Shown here: positions 23,372 through 31,767 of the stretch, one piece after another | How positions within the stretch are numbered: position 1 is the stretch's first letter | Layout of the letters: each line of letters begins with the position of its first letter | Origin: Verrucomicrobiota bacterium | GTDB taxonomy: Bacteria > Verrucomicrobiota > Verrucomicrobiia > Limisphaerales > UBA11358 | DNA length: 37,304 nt | Reading direction: 5' to 3' | Assembly (NCBI GenBank): GCA_028872915.1 | Contig: JAGWNY010000030.1 | Span: forward strand, 1-37,304 | The notes under the pieces: model-generated | What the model saw: the letters and a program-made list of their open reading frames with translations, nothing else | Database searches by the model: none | What the model was told of the DNA's origin: nothing | Program-made: the position numbers and the translations under genes

Positions 23372-23935
23372 ATGTTATTGGCGTTTCATAAGCCCTTTGG
23401 CGCGCTGTCCCAATTCACGGGCGGGGCTTCGGGGCATCGCACGCTGGCTGCCTTTGGGTTCCCGCCAAATGTTTATCCGATTGGCCGCCTGGACGCTGAT
23501 TCCGAGGGTCTTTTGCTCTTGAGCGATGAGCCGCAATGGAATGACCGCCTTCTGCATCCCCGTCATGCCCATGAGCGGGAGTATTACGCGCAAGTTGAAG
23601 GGGCGCCCAATGCGGATGCGTTAAAAAGAATGGAGCGCGGGCTGGTCATTCAAGGCCGCCGGACGCTGCCCTGCCGCGCCTGGATTCTTGAGCCGCAGCC
23701 GAATATCCCGCCGCGCGATCCGCCGATCCGTTTTCGCAAAACCGTTTTTGATTGCTGGATTGGGCTGGAACTGGTGGAAGGGAAGAACCGGCAAGCGCGG
23801 CGCATGACGGCGGGGATAGGGCTTCCGACCCTGCGCCTGATCCGCGTGCGCATCGGCGGCATCGAGCTGGGCGGTCTGCCCGCCGGGAAATGGCGGGTGT
23901 TGGCCGATTCGGAATGCCGCTTGTTGCAGAAATAA
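23372..23935 (+). CDS. Pseudouridine synthase, RsuA/RluE family
   Basis: A 187-aa enzyme that isomerises uridine in rRNA, closest in layout to RluE (23S rRNA) because it lacks an N-terminal S4 domain. The catalytic aspartate sits in IGRLDADSEGLLLLSDE near residue 38, and KNRQARRM near 148 is the family's second conserved block. FHKPFGALSQF at the start is typical. A fair Shine-Dalgarno (GGGAGAA) precedes the ATG. It lies 18 bases after the CHASE3 gene, possibly in one unit. Confidence 0.85.
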   Translation: MLLAFHKPFGALSQFTGGASGHRTLAAFGFPPNVYPIGRLDADSEGLLLLSDEPQWNDRLLHPRHAHEREYYAQVEGAPNADALKRMERGLVIQGRRTLPCRAWILEPQPNIPPRDPPIRFRKTVFDCWIGLELVEGKNRQARRMTAGIGLPTLRLIRVRIGGIELGGLPAGKWRVLADSECRLLQK

Positions 23936-24146
23936 ACATGCAAGAAAGGCCAATCCACTGCAATTGACTGCAATTGGCCGCGGTTGGATGGGAGCGGGGC
24001 GGGCATTTTTGGCCCTGGCCGGGTTCCGGGATGTCAAAGAGCGGGCCGGTGACGGCTTACGAGAGCAAGCGTAGCATGGTGCGTAGAACAATGCAACAAA
24101 AATTTTAGATTTAGATTTATTCCTTGTTATCAGGCCAATTCCCCGC

Positions 24147-24175
24147 TGGTCACGGGGGCAAAAGCGCATTATTTT
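24147..24175 (+). promoter_or_regulatory. Leaderless-type promoter of the DHH phosphoesterase gene
   Basis: TGGTCA (24147-24152), a 17-bp spacer and TATTTT (24170-24175), then 6 nt to the ATG at 24182. The 246-base gap before it (23936-24181) is AT-richer than its surroundings and holds no other feature I can support. Confidence 0.5.
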
Positions 24176-24181
24176 TGGGGC

Positions 24182-25126
24182 ATGACGACGCTGCCGCGGC
24201 CGGAAGTTATTTTCACGCACGAAAGTGATTTGGATGGATTGGTTGCCGGCGCGTTGCTGCAACGGCTTGCGCGGCACGTGTTCGGCGGGGAGGTCCGCGT
24301 GGAGGCTTATCATTACAATTTCTGGAGGCAGAGGGAATTGAAGGAGAGATCGGCGTGGGTTGCCGATTTTGCGTTTGAAGCGCGCGTGGACAAGCCGGAT
24401 TGGGTGGTGATTGACCATCACGTGACGGATGTGGCACCCAAAAACGCGCTACTCATTCACGACCTGAACAAGTCCGCCGGCCTGCTCTGCCATGAATTGT
24501 GCAAGGAACATGGGCTGGGGTCCGCGGCGCTGGACCGGCTGGTTCATCTGAACAACGTCGCGGATCTTTTTTTGGAGGACGACCCGGATTTCCTACTCGC
24601 CGGCGATTACGCCAACCTTGTGAAGATCTACCAGTTCCGGAACCTCCAGGCGCTTATCGGGAATGAGATTGAAAGGCTGCTGGATCATCCGCTGCTGGAA
24701 GTGATGGCCGTGAAACGGCGGGTGGAAAATCCGCTTGGCTTCGAATGGAGCCGGCGCAATGTCACGGAAATTTCGCCGACAGTCGGTTTCGTGGACACGG
24801 TCATCGGAAACAGCAACCTGATCGTCCACCAGTTGCTGGAACGCGGCGCGACCCGGTTTCCTGTTTTGGTGACGCTGTTTCGCCGGGGCAATAATCAGGT
24901 GATCGCCAGTTTTCGGAGCCGGGACGGCACGGCGCTCAAAGTGGCCGAGAGATTCCAGGGCGGCGGCCACGCGAACGCCGCCGGGGCGCTGCTGCCCAAA
25001 AGTATCCGCACAGTTCCGGACGCCGTGGATTATTTGCGCCAGATTTTAAGCCTCAAAACACATCCACCGGCGCCTCTCAACAGCCTGGAAAGCCTCTTTG
25101 CCGCCGCCGAAGCCGGCAGGAAATGA
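24182..25126 (+). CDS. DHH-family phosphoesterase
   Basis: A 314-aa protein of the DHH superfamily (metal-dependent phosphodiesterases such as nanoRNases, pAp phosphatases and c-di-AMP hydrolases). Motif I is ESDLDG at 14-19, the eponymous motif is VVIDHHVTD near 78, and the C-terminal DHHA1 domain carries GGGHANAAGA near 273. The substrate cannot be fixed from sequence. Oligoribonucleotides are likely given its neighbour. Its stop overlaps the RNase PH start (ATGA), so the two nucleases are translationally coupled, suggesting a joint role in RNA end turnover. Confidence 0.82.
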   Translation: MTTLPRPEVIFTHESDLDGLVAGALLQRLARHVFGGEVRVEAYHYNFWRQRELKERSAWVADFAFEARVDKPDWVVIDHHVTDVAPKNALLIHDLNKSAGLLCHELCKEHGLGSAALDRLVHLNNVADLFLEDDPDFLLAGDYANLVKIYQFRNLQALIGNEIERLLDHPLLEVMAVKRRVENPLGFEWSRRNVTEISPTVGFVDTVIGNSNLIVHQLLERGATRFPVLVTLFRRGNNQVIASFRSRDGTALKVAERFQGGGHANAAGALLPKSIRTVPDAVDYLRQILSLKTHPPAPLNSLESLFAAAEAGRK

Positions 25127-25866
25127 CAACCATGAGCGCTCCGTTTATTCGTGCCGATGGCCGGGCGGCCGATCAATTGCGTCCGATCCGGTTCCGAAAT
25201 CACATTGCGCCAAACGCCACCGGCTCGACGCTGGTGGAATGGGGGAACACCCGTGTGATCTGCGCCGTTACGGTGGAGGAGACGGTTCCCCGGTGGATGA
25301 AGGAGCAAAAGGTCGGCGGGGGCTGGCTCACCGCCGAGTATTCCATGCTTCCCTATTCGACGCTCCAGCGGCGGCCGCGCGACATCAGCAAGGGGCGACT
25401 GGACGGGCGCTCGTCGGAAATTCAGCGGCTGATCGGGCGGGCGATTCGCGCGACGGTGGACCTTGAAAAGATTGGCGAACGCACGCTGTGCGTGGACTGC
25501 GACGTTTTGCAGGCGGACGGTGGGACCCGCACCGCGGCGATCACGGGCGCGTTTGTGGCGTTGTCGCTTGCGGTGGGGAAAATGCTGGCGGGGAACAAGC
25601 TCGCGCACAATCCGCTGCTCAACCCGGTGGCAGCCGTGAGCGTGGGTGTCGTGGAAAACCGGCCGGTTCTGGACTTATGTTATGCCGAAGACGCGGCGGC
25701 GGCCGTGGACATGAATCTGGTGATGACATCCGCGGGGGAGTTTGTTGAAGTGCAGGGGAGCGGCGAGGAAAACACGTTCAGCGAAAGCCAACTGGCCGAC
25801 ATGCTTGCCTTGGGCAAAGCCGGCATTCGCGAATTGCTCGCCGCGCAGCAAAACGCCCTATCCTAA
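25123..25866 (+). CDS. rph: Ribonuclease PH
   Basis: A 247-aa phosphorolytic 3'-5' exoribonuclease that trims tRNA 3' ends. Family blocks are RADGRAADQLRPI near 9-21, GNTRVICAVTVEE, WLTAEYSMLPYST, DGRSSEIQRLIGRAIR, VDCDVLQADGGTRTAAITGAFVAL and the C-terminal EVQGSGEENTFS. Length is normal. ATG 25123 overlaps the previous stop and an ATG at 25132 is an alternative. Confidence 0.94.
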   Translation: MTTMSAPFIRADGRAADQLRPIRFRNHIAPNATGSTLVEWGNTRVICAVTVEETVPRWMKEQKVGGGWLTAEYSMLPYSTLQRRPRDISKGRLDGRSSEIQRLIGRAIRATVDLEKIGERTLCVDCDVLQADGGTRTAAITGAFVALSLAVGKMLAGNKLAHNPLLNPVAAVSVGVVENRPVLDLCYAEDAAAAVDMNLVMTSAGEFVEVQGSGEENTFSESQLADMLALGKAGIRELLAAQQNALS

Positions 25867-25875
25867 CATTCTCGA

Positions 25876-26535
25876 TTGCCTGACTCCATTGCCCATCGCC
25901 CCGCGCGCGACACCGTCCAACCGGGGCGATTGCTGCTCATCCGGCACGCGGAGGTGGAAGAACGCTATCAAAACGTATTCGGCGGGCAAATTGACATGGA
26001 ACTCTCGCCGGAAGGCCATGAGCAGGCGCTCAAGCTCGCCGCGGCGCTCAGGCGCAATTCCGTGAGCGCCATATATTCCAGCCCGATGAAGCGCGTCCAG
26101 CAGACGCTGGCCCCGTTTGTTCGGGAGTCCGGTCTTCGGCAAGAAATCCTGCCGGCGCTTCGGGAAGTGCATTTTGGCGACTGGACGGGGTTGAATTGGG
26201 AGGAGGTGGGCGAGAGGTTTGGCATTCATCCGTATGATTGGCTTGACGAGATCCAGATGGGCCGGGTGCCCAATGGCGAGACGGGCATGGAATTTCGGGC
26301 GCGCGTCGAGCCGAGCCTGGATCGGATCATCGGGGCGCATCCGGCCCAGACGGTGGCCGTGTTTTCGCACGGCGGGGTCATTCGGATGATACTCTCGACG
26401 CTGCTGGGCCTGCCGCTGCCCAAGACCAATCAGTTCGAGATTGAATACGCCAGCATTACCCGCATCGCACTCCATCGGCACATGAACGAAATCGAATTGC
26501 TTAATTTCGTTCCGTGGCGGGACATGGCCGGCTGA
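25876..26535 (+). CDS. Histidine phosphatase superfamily protein (phosphoglycerate-mutase-like)
   Basis: A 219-aa protein of the RHG branch: LLLIRHAEVEERY at about 19-31 holds the catalytic histidine (RHAE instead of RHGE), LSPEGHEQA follows, YSSPMKRVQQTL near 65 and the second histidine is in AVFSHGGVIRM near 160. Possible substrates include alpha-ribazole phosphate (CobC-like) or phosphoglycerate; this cannot be decided. The best start is TTG 25876. No in-frame ATG exists before the RHAE motif. TAACAT, a -10-like box overlapping the rph stop, ends 6 nt upstream of it. Confidence 0.78.
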   Translation: MPDSIAHRPARDTVQPGRLLLIRHAEVEERYQNVFGGQIDMELSPEGHEQALKLAAALRRNSVSAIYSSPMKRVQQTLAPFVRESGLRQEILPALREVHFGDWTGLNWEEVGERFGIHPYDWLDEIQMGRVPNGETGMEFRARVEPSLDRIIGAHPAQTVAVFSHGGVIRMILSTLLGLPLPKTNQFEIEYASITRIALHRHMNEIELLNFVPWRDMAG

Positions 26536-26539
26536 ATGG

Positions 26540-27238
26540 TCAGGGCGCCAGGCGGTCCAATTTCCAGGAATTGTCCGCTTGTTTGCGGAACTGGAAGCGG
26601 TCGTGGAGGCGGTTTGGACGGCCCTGCCAAAATTCAATCTGTTCGGGATTGAGCACGTAACCTCCCCAATTCGGGGGCAACGCCACCGCGCCGGGGAATT
26701 TTGCCGCCACAGCATCCCATGCGGCGTCGAGGACGGCGCGGTCGGCAACCACGTCGCATTGGTTTGAGGCCCATGCCGCAAGCTGGCTGCCGCGCGGACG
26801 TGTTTTGAAATACGCCTCGGCTTCGTCGCGCGGAATGCGTTCCGCCCGTCCCCGCACGCAGACCTGCCGTTCCCAGTCCGGCCAGTAGAACGTCAAGGCG
26901 GCGTTCGGATTTTCCAAAAGGTCGCGTCCTTTGCGGCTGTCGTGGTTTGTATAAAAAATGAAACCGCGTTGGTCGAGGCCTTTGAGCAGCACAGTGCGCG
27001 TGGAAGGGACGCCGTTCCGGTTCACCGTGGCGAGGACCATGGCGTTTGCGTCGGCGGGCGGGCGACCGAGGAGCGCGCGCCACAATTTGAAGAGGGCGAT
27101 CCCCACCCGCCGCCAGCAGGAACGGCCGTCTCCGGCGTCCGCGAACCATTTTTCAAATTGTTTCAGCGGATCGGCTTCCAGGGCCGTCCGTCTCAGCCCG
27201 CCGCGCAGGTAGTCCCGTCGGATGTCGGCGATGTTCAT
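26540..27238 (-). CDS. pdxH: Pyridoxamine/pyridoxine 5'-phosphate oxidase
   Basis: A 232-aa FMN enzyme that makes pyridoxal 5'-phosphate. Typical elements are IRRDYLRGGL at the start, AMVLATVNRNGVPSTRTVLLKG, FIFYTNHDSRKGRDL, ALTFYWPDWERQVCVRG, SRGSQLAAWASNQ-like spacing and the C-terminal EFWQGRPNRLHDR. An insertion of about 20 residues (around 37-58, rich in Trp, Arg and Leu) lies between the substrate-loop region and the first strand and is unusual. It converges with the histidine phosphatase, stop to stop, with 4 bases between. It follows the membrane-protein gene by 4 bases. Confidence 0.92.
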   Translation of the reverse strand: MNIADIRRDYLRGGLRRTALEADPLKQFEKWFADAGDGRSCWRRVGIALFKLWRALLGRPPADANAMVLATVNRNGVPSTRTVLLKGLDQRGFIFYTNHDSRKGRDLLENPNAALTFYWPDWERQVCVRGRAERIPRDEAEAYFKTRPRGSQLAAWASNQCDVVADRAVLDAAWDAVAAKFPGAVALPPNWGGYVLNPEQIEFWQGRPNRLHDRFQFRKQADNSWKLDRLAP

Positions 27239-27242
27239 TGCG

Positions 27243-27797
27243 TTACATGGCCCTGAATGCGGTCAGACCCAACGCAACGATAAAGATCGCAAATGCCAGA
27301 CGGATGGCGCTGGCGATTTTGACACGTTTTTCCGTGGCGGTGGACCAGTTCAGGAAGTCGCGGAATTTCCAGGGAGTGACGGTAAACCACAGCCCCGCGA
27401 GGACCAGCACGTAGGCCCAAACCTGGATCACCAACACCCAGGCGGTCTGGCCCAGGTGGGGCCGGCCGGCATCCACCATGGTCTTTGCCAGCAGCAGAAA
27501 AATCACGGCCAGGCCGCGGACGGCGAGAAAATCGCGAACGTAAACGCAGGACAAGAGGCCCACCGCGGCAAAGGCGGCGAGCATATAGGGTTTGAAGGCG
27601 GAAAAATCGGCGATGGGTTCCTGGTTGACGATCCACAAAAACCAGGAAGTTGCGAGGAGCATGAGAAAGATACCCGAGGGCAGGTGGCGCGGAAACTTCC
27701 GCAGGCACGCCGAAAAACCCTTTGGGTTCACCAGGCCGTAAAGCTGCGGGGTGCCGAGGCCCGCTCCAAGGAGGATGGCTAAAAGCGACAATCTCAT
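27243..27797 (-). CDS. Multi-pass membrane protein of unknown function
   Basis: A 184-aa protein with about five hydrophobic segments (near 2-22, 42-58, 72-88, 93-108, 122-142 and a final one at about 165-180). I do not recognise the family. Repeated WFLW-, WVLVIQVWAYVLVLAGLWF-type aromatic stretches suggest an integral membrane protein with no catalytic signature. It is read first in a two-gene unit with pdxH, but no functional link is evident. Confidence 0.65.
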   Translation of the reverse strand: MRLSLLAILLGAGLGTPQLYGLVNPKGFSACLRKFPRHLPSGIFLMLLATSWFLWIVNQEPIADFSAFKPYMLAAFAAVGLLSCVYVRDFLAVRGLAVIFLLLAKTMVDAGRPHLGQTAWVLVIQVWAYVLVLAGLWFTVTPWKFRDFLNWSTATEKRVKIASAIRLAFAIFIVALGLTAFRAM

Positions 27798-27878
27798 CGG
27801 GAAAATTCAATCACAAGGGCGGTCCAAAAGACATGAAAAATTCAAGGACAGGGCGAGGCGCCGCATTTTCAAAGGCGC

Positions 27879-27907
27879 TTGTCAAACCGGCGGGTTGCCT
27901 CCATGTT
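27879..27907 (+). promoter_or_regulatory. Possible promoter of the coiled-coil membrane protein gene
   Basis: TTGTCA (27879-27884), a 17-bp spacer and CATGTT (27902-27907), then 9 nt to the ATG at 27917. The leader would be about 3 nt. GAAGG (27909-27912 region) could alternatively serve as a ribosome site if transcription starts further upstream. Confidence 0.4.
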
Positions 27908-27916
27908 GAAGGCATT

Positions 27917-28693
27917 ATGAACAAGAATTCAGCCATCGCGGTCCTGTTGATCGGGTGCATCGGGCTGGCGGTGGCGGTGGTGGCGCTCAAAACAACGGTG
28001 GACAACCAGCATAAGCGGGACGCCGCCGCCATGATGGATTTTTCGAATGAATTGGGGGAGGCCAACATCCGGCTCAATGGATTGCGCCAGGTCAATATCA
28101 CTTTGAGCGATGATCTGGTGACGAATCGGGAACTTCTGGCGGACGTTTCGAACCGGCTGGACCAAAGCGCGGCGCAATTGGCCGACACCAGCGCTTCCCT
28201 GGACAGCGCCAGGCAGCAAATGACCAACCTCGACTTGAAGATTTCGGATTTGACCGCCGAAAATGAGGCTCTCGACGCGACGGCCGCATCGTTGTCCAAC
28301 CATATCGCCACGTTGAACGGCGAAATCGCCATGACGCGCGCCACACTCGCCAATTCCGAAACCAACAATATCTTCCTGGAAAACGAGTTGAAACGGCAGG
28401 TAACGGAAAAAACGGTCCTGGAAGGCAAATTCAACAGCCTGGCGGCCATCCGCCAGCAAATTCGCAGGTTGAAGATGGATCTGCTGATGGCCCGGCGGCT
28501 TAAATGGATGCGGGAGGGAACCGATCCTTCGCGGGAACAAGTCAAGGGGGGAGAGTTATTGATGCGGCACGGGCCGTCGCCCGCCGTTGCGGCCGCGGCC
28601 GCTCCGCGACCCAATTCGAGCCTGAATGTCGAAGTCGAATCCAGCGGCGCCGTGCGCGTGCTCCCGCCCGGCACCAACGGAATGTCCCCATGA
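27917..28693 (+). CDS. Membrane-anchored coiled-coil protein
   Basis: A 258-aa protein with an N-terminal transmembrane helix (about 6-23, AIAVLLIGCIGLAVAVVAL) and a long coiled coil from about 30 to 195 with Leu/Asn/Thr-rich heptads. The tail is low-complexity (AAAAAPRPNSS) and ends in a short hydrophobic-proline segment. No enzymatic motif is seen. It could be a structural or tethering protein of the envelope. I start at ATG 27917 because the hydrophobic anchor begins right after it. The frame is open upstream but without signal-like content. It is divergent from the membrane-protein/pdxH unit. Confidence 0.65.
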   Translation: MNKNSAIAVLLIGCIGLAVAVVALKTTVDNQHKRDAAAMMDFSNELGEANIRLNGLRQVNITLSDDLVTNRELLADVSNRLDQSAAQLADTSASLDSARQQMTNLDLKISDLTAENEALDATAASLSNHIATLNGEIAMTRATLANSETNNIFLENELKRQVTEKTVLEGKFNSLAAIRQQIRRLKMDLLMARRLKWMREGTDPSREQVKGGELLMRHGPSPAVAAAAAPRPNSSLNVEVESSGAVRVLPPGTNGMSP

Positions 28694-28762
28694 TTTTCAG
28701 CGCCGCGCACCCAATGATCCCATGACCGTTTGCCGTCCGGTTCGCGGCATTCGTTTTCAGTG

Positions 28763-29074
28763 ATGCCAACATACGAATACATTTGTGAAAAATGCGGGCA
28801 CGAATTTGAAATGTTTCAGCCCATCTCCGCCAAGCCCCTTGAAATTTGCCCGGCGGCGCTGTGCGCCCGGAAGAAATGGGGGCGGGGGCGGGTGAGGAAA
28901 AAAATCGGCGCCGGCGCCGGCTTGATTTTTAAAGGATCGGGCTTCCACGCGACGGATTACCGCAGCAAAAGCTACACCGAGGCGGCGAAGAAGGAATCCG
29001 CGCCCGCCAAACCCGCTGAATCGAAGGCAGGAGCGAAAGCGCCCAAGCCGGCGGCATCGGCGGAAAAAAAATGA
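28763..29074 (+). CDS. FmdB-family zinc-ribbon protein
   Basis: A 103-aa protein starting MPTYEYICEKCGHEFE, the hallmark of FmdB-type regulatory zinc ribbons, with C8 and C11 as the first metal pair and CPAALC as the second. The segment GAGLIFKGSGFHATDYRS is the family's conserved end. An Ala/Lys/Pro-rich tail of about 30 residues follows. Between the second cysteine pair and GAGLIF there is a basic insertion (RKKWGRGRVRKK). Its role is unknown; FmdB itself was linked to regulation of formamidase. The stop overlaps the next gene (ATGA). Confidence 0.85.
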   Translation: MPTYEYICEKCGHEFEMFQPISAKPLEICPAALCARKKWGRGRVRKKIGAGAGLIFKGSGFHATDYRSKSYTEAAKKESAPAKPAESKAGAKAPKPAASAEKK

Positions 29075-30468
29075 AAGGACCGTTGAATTTCAGGGCGGCT
29101 TTCCGCCTCGCGCTTTGCGGCCTGTCCCTTGCCTGCCTGGGGGCGCGGGCGCAGACGGCGCTTCCCCACGCGGCCGCCCGCAGCGTTTCGGGGATGTTTG
29201 TTGTCATCGGCGAGCACGAGGTTTCATCGCTCCGGGTGAGTTCGGACGCCGCGACGAATGCCGATGTGGTGCGGCTGGACCCGCCGCTGCTTGCCATTTG
29301 CGCCGAGCGCATCCGGGAGGCCGTGCAGCGGCAGTTGGGCATGGTTGAGGACGCGGGATCGTCGCGCAGCCGGATTTATCTGGCGTTGCATCCGGCGGAG
29401 TCGCTGGACGAGAATGTCAATATAATTTCAGGCCGATTTGGAGACGTATGGGTCTATCGGGTGGATTTGCCCGATGTCCTGTCCCGCAGCCGCCTGGTTC
29501 GCGCCATCACTGGGGCGGTTCTGCTCGAATACGCCAATCTATCCGCCGGCGCGCGGTCAGCCGAACTGCCGCCGTGGATGGTGACGGGCTTGTCCGCCCA
29601 GGTGTTGGCGGAGAACTTTCCGGGATTCATCCCATCGGCGCCGGACAAAACGATCGGCGGCCTTCCTGAAACGCGTTTTTTTTCGACCCGGCGGGGATGG
29701 GATCCGCTGGCCGGCGCCCGCCGGGTTCTGGGCACGCACCCGGCGTTGACCGTGGAAGAGTTGAGCTGGCCGACGGGGCGGCAATTGTCCGGCGGCGACG
29801 GCGGCATTTACCGCGCCAGCGCGCAGTTATTTGTCAGCCGGCTGCTGGGGCTGCCCGATGGCCCGGCCCACGTGCGCGGCATGCTGCGCCTTCTGCCGCG
29901 GTACTACAACTGGCAATTCGCGTTTCGGGGGGCGTTTGGGGCGGATTTTCCCAAGCCCGCGGATCTTGACAAATGGTGGACGTTGCAAACGCTCGATTTT
30001 TCGGCGCAAGGCGGCGGTCCGTCATGGACGCCGGAGGCCAGCCGGACGATGCTTGCGAAGCTGTTGAGTGTGCCGGTGGAATTTTGGGCTTCGTCCAACA
30101 GCCTCCCTTTTCGTGCCAGCACGTCCTTGCAGGCCATCATCCGAAATTTTGGCCGGCCCAAGGCGGATCCCATCCTGTTGTCCACTTTGCAGGAGCTTCA
30201 GATGGCGCAATTGCAGATGTCGCCACAATTTGCAGTGCTGGCGTCGGAATACAGCCGGACCCTGGCCGGCTACCTGGGTCAAACCGAGGCGCGCCATTTT
30301 CCGGGAAAAAGCTGGTGGCTGCCGCGCCGGCTGCCGGACGGTGGGCGAACCATCGCCGCACTGAACACGCTGGACGCGCGGCGTCGGAGGGTGGAAGTGG
30401 CAATGGACGGCACGAACGACGGAGCGGTGGCCATGCCCGGCTTGACAGCGCGCGGTTCGAACTTATAG
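29071..30468 (+). CDS. Large secreted protein of unknown function
   Basis: A 465-aa protein with a cleavable-looking signal peptide (residues 1-28, ending GARAQT). The rest is globular, rich in Leu and Arg, without repeats. The segment AELPPWMVTGLSAQVLAENFPG near 168-190 recalls the LPxWxxEGLA helix of gluzincin-like (MA-clan) peptidases, but the HExxH zinc motif is not seen, so it may be an inactive relative. I do not recognise the family otherwise. It is translationally coupled to the FmdB-like gene by a 4-base overlap. The kamA promoter lies in its last codons. Confidence 0.65.
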   Translation: MKGPLNFRAAFRLALCGLSLACLGARAQTALPHAAARSVSGMFVVIGEHEVSSLRVSSDAATNADVVRLDPPLLAICAERIREAVQRQLGMVEDAGSSRSRIYLALHPAESLDENVNIISGRFGDVWVYRVDLPDVLSRSRLVRAITGAVLLEYANLSAGARSAELPPWMVTGLSAQVLAENFPGFIPSAPDKTIGGLPETRFFSTRRGWDPLAGARRVLGTHPALTVEELSWPTGRQLSGGDGGIYRASAQLFVSRLLGLPDGPAHVRGMLRLLPRYYNWQFAFRGAFGADFPKPADLDKWWTLQTLDFSAQGGGPSWTPEASRTMLAKLLSVPVEFWASSNSLPFRASTSLQAIIRNFGRPKADPILLSTLQELQMAQLQMSPQFAVLASEYSRTLAGYLGQTEARHFPGKSWWLPRRLPDGGRTIAALNTLDARRRRVEVAMDGTNDGAVAMPGLTARGSNL

Positions 30469-30469
30469 T
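30442..30469 (+). promoter_or_regulatory. Consensus promoter of the kamA gene
   Basis: TTGACA (30442-30447, perfect -35), a 16-bp spacer and TATAGT (30464-30469), within the last codons of the upstream gene. The -10 box ends 11 nt before the ATG at 30481, giving a leader of about 5 nt and no room for a Shine-Dalgarno. It is the closest to consensus in the window. Confidence 0.7.
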
Positions 30470-30480
30470 GCGCATTAACG

Positions 30481-31719
30481 ATGCATGAGGAAAATTCAAA
30501 GGCAGGCGGCGAGGAGCCGCCTGGGGGCGGCGGTCTTTCAACCTTGAAACAATTCCATTCCGCGGGCCGAGGGTGGTGGAAGGATGTTTCCGACGCCGAT
30601 TGGAACGACTGGCGCTGGCAATTGAAACATCGCATCACGAGCGGGGAAGAACTGCAACGATTCCTGCCCACCCTCACGCCCGAAGAATTCGCTGGGGCGG
30701 GGCTGGCCAACCACAAGCTGGCGCTGGCCATCACGCCCTATTTTTTCAACCTGATTGATCCGGCGGACGAACATTGTCCCATCCGCCTGCAAGTCGTTCC
30801 CAAGTCCGCCGAGACCCGCACCGCGCCGTGGGAAATGAGGGATCCTTGCGGCGAGGATTCGCATTCGCCGGTTCCGGGCGTGGTGCATCGGTATCCCGAC
30901 CGCGTGCTGTTCCTGACTACCGACCGGTGCGCGGCGTATTGCCGTTATTGCACCCGCTCGCGCCTGGTCAGCAACGCGAGCGGCTACGATTTCCATCCGG
31001 ACTACGACCGGCAGATTGACTACATAGCGCGGCATTCGGAAATCAGGGACGTGCTGCTGAGCGGCGGAGACCCGCTTCTGCTGAGTGATGACAGATTGGT
31101 GGGGCTGCTCTCGCGGCTGCGCTCGATTCCGCACGTCGAATTCCTGCGCATCGGCACGCGCATTCCGACTTTTCTTCCCCAACGCATCACGGCTGAATTG
31201 TGCGCCACGCTGAAACAATTTCATCCGCTCTTCGTGAGCATTCACTCGAACCATCCGCGCGAGTTGACCCTTGAAGCGCGCGACGCGCTGGGCCGCCTTG
31301 CCGACGCGGGCATCCCGCTGGGCAACCAGAGCGTCCTGCTCAAGAACGTCAATGATGATCCCCTCATCATGACCGCGCACGCGCAAAAATTGCTTCTGTG
31401 CCGAGTCAAGCCGTATTACATCTACCAGTGCGATTTGATTTCCGGCTCGGCGCACCTCCGGGCCAGCGTCAGCAAGGGTTTGGAAATCATGGAACAGCTC
31501 CGCGGCCATACGACTGGTTACGCGGTGCCCACGTATGTGATTGACGCGCCGGGCGGGGGCGGCAAGGTGCCCGTGGCGCCTGAATATGTGCTTTGCCGGA
31601 ACGCCGGACGCGTGCTCATCCGTAATTACGAAGGCAAAATTTTTGAATATCCCGAAGCCGCCGATGGCACGCCACGGTGCAAACCGCCGCGGGAAATTCA
31701 AGAGCCTCAATTCGTTTGA
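30481..31719 (+). CDS. kamA: Lysine 2,3-aminomutase family radical SAM enzyme
   Basis: A 412-aa PLP- and SAM-dependent mutase that moves the alpha-amino group of L-lysine to the beta carbon. The cluster motif is CAAYCRYCTRSR near 150-161. DVLLSGGDPLLLSD near 189 and the PLP-lysine segment DAPGGGGKVPVAP near 355 are diagnostic, and RIGTRIPTFLPQRI follows the family. Length fits KamA (about 416) rather than the shorter EF-P modifier EpmB (about 340). The product may serve lysine fermentation or beta-lysine osmolyte synthesis; no acetyltransferase partner (ablB) or fermentation gene is adjacent, so this is open. Confidence 0.88.
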   Translation: MHEENSKAGGEEPPGGGGLSTLKQFHSAGRGWWKDVSDADWNDWRWQLKHRITSGEELQRFLPTLTPEEFAGAGLANHKLALAITPYFFNLIDPADEHCPIRLQVVPKSAETRTAPWEMRDPCGEDSHSPVPGVVHRYPDRVLFLTTDRCAAYCRYCTRSRLVSNASGYDFHPDYDRQIDYIARHSEIRDVLLSGGDPLLLSDDRLVGLLSRLRSIPHVEFLRIGTRIPTFLPQRITAELCATLKQFHPLFVSIHSNHPRELTLEARDALGRLADAGIPLGNQSVLLKNVNDDPLIMTAHAQKLLLCRVKPYYIYQCDLISGSAHLRASVSKGLEIMEQLRGHTTGYAVPTYVIDAPGGGGKVPVAPEYVLCRNAGRVLIRNYEGKIFEYPEAADGTPRCKPPREIQEPQFV

Positions 31720-31754
31720 GCCAACTTCCAGCTTCCAACCGGCAGCCCTTCTTT

Positions 31755-31760
31755 TAGACT
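31755..31760 (+). promoter_or_regulatory. -10-like box before the beta-propeller gene
   Basis: TAGACT ends 7 nt before the ATG at 31768, the same spacing as the leaderless promoters elsewhere. The -35 region (TTCCAA at 16 bp) is poor, so this is suggestive only. Confidence 0.3.
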
Positions 31761-31767
31761 ACGGGAA

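Noticed and set aside
27722..27916. Upstream extension of the coiled-coil protein
   Set aside because: It overlaps the divergent membrane-protein gene and its promoter region and would bury the anchor helix 70 residues in.
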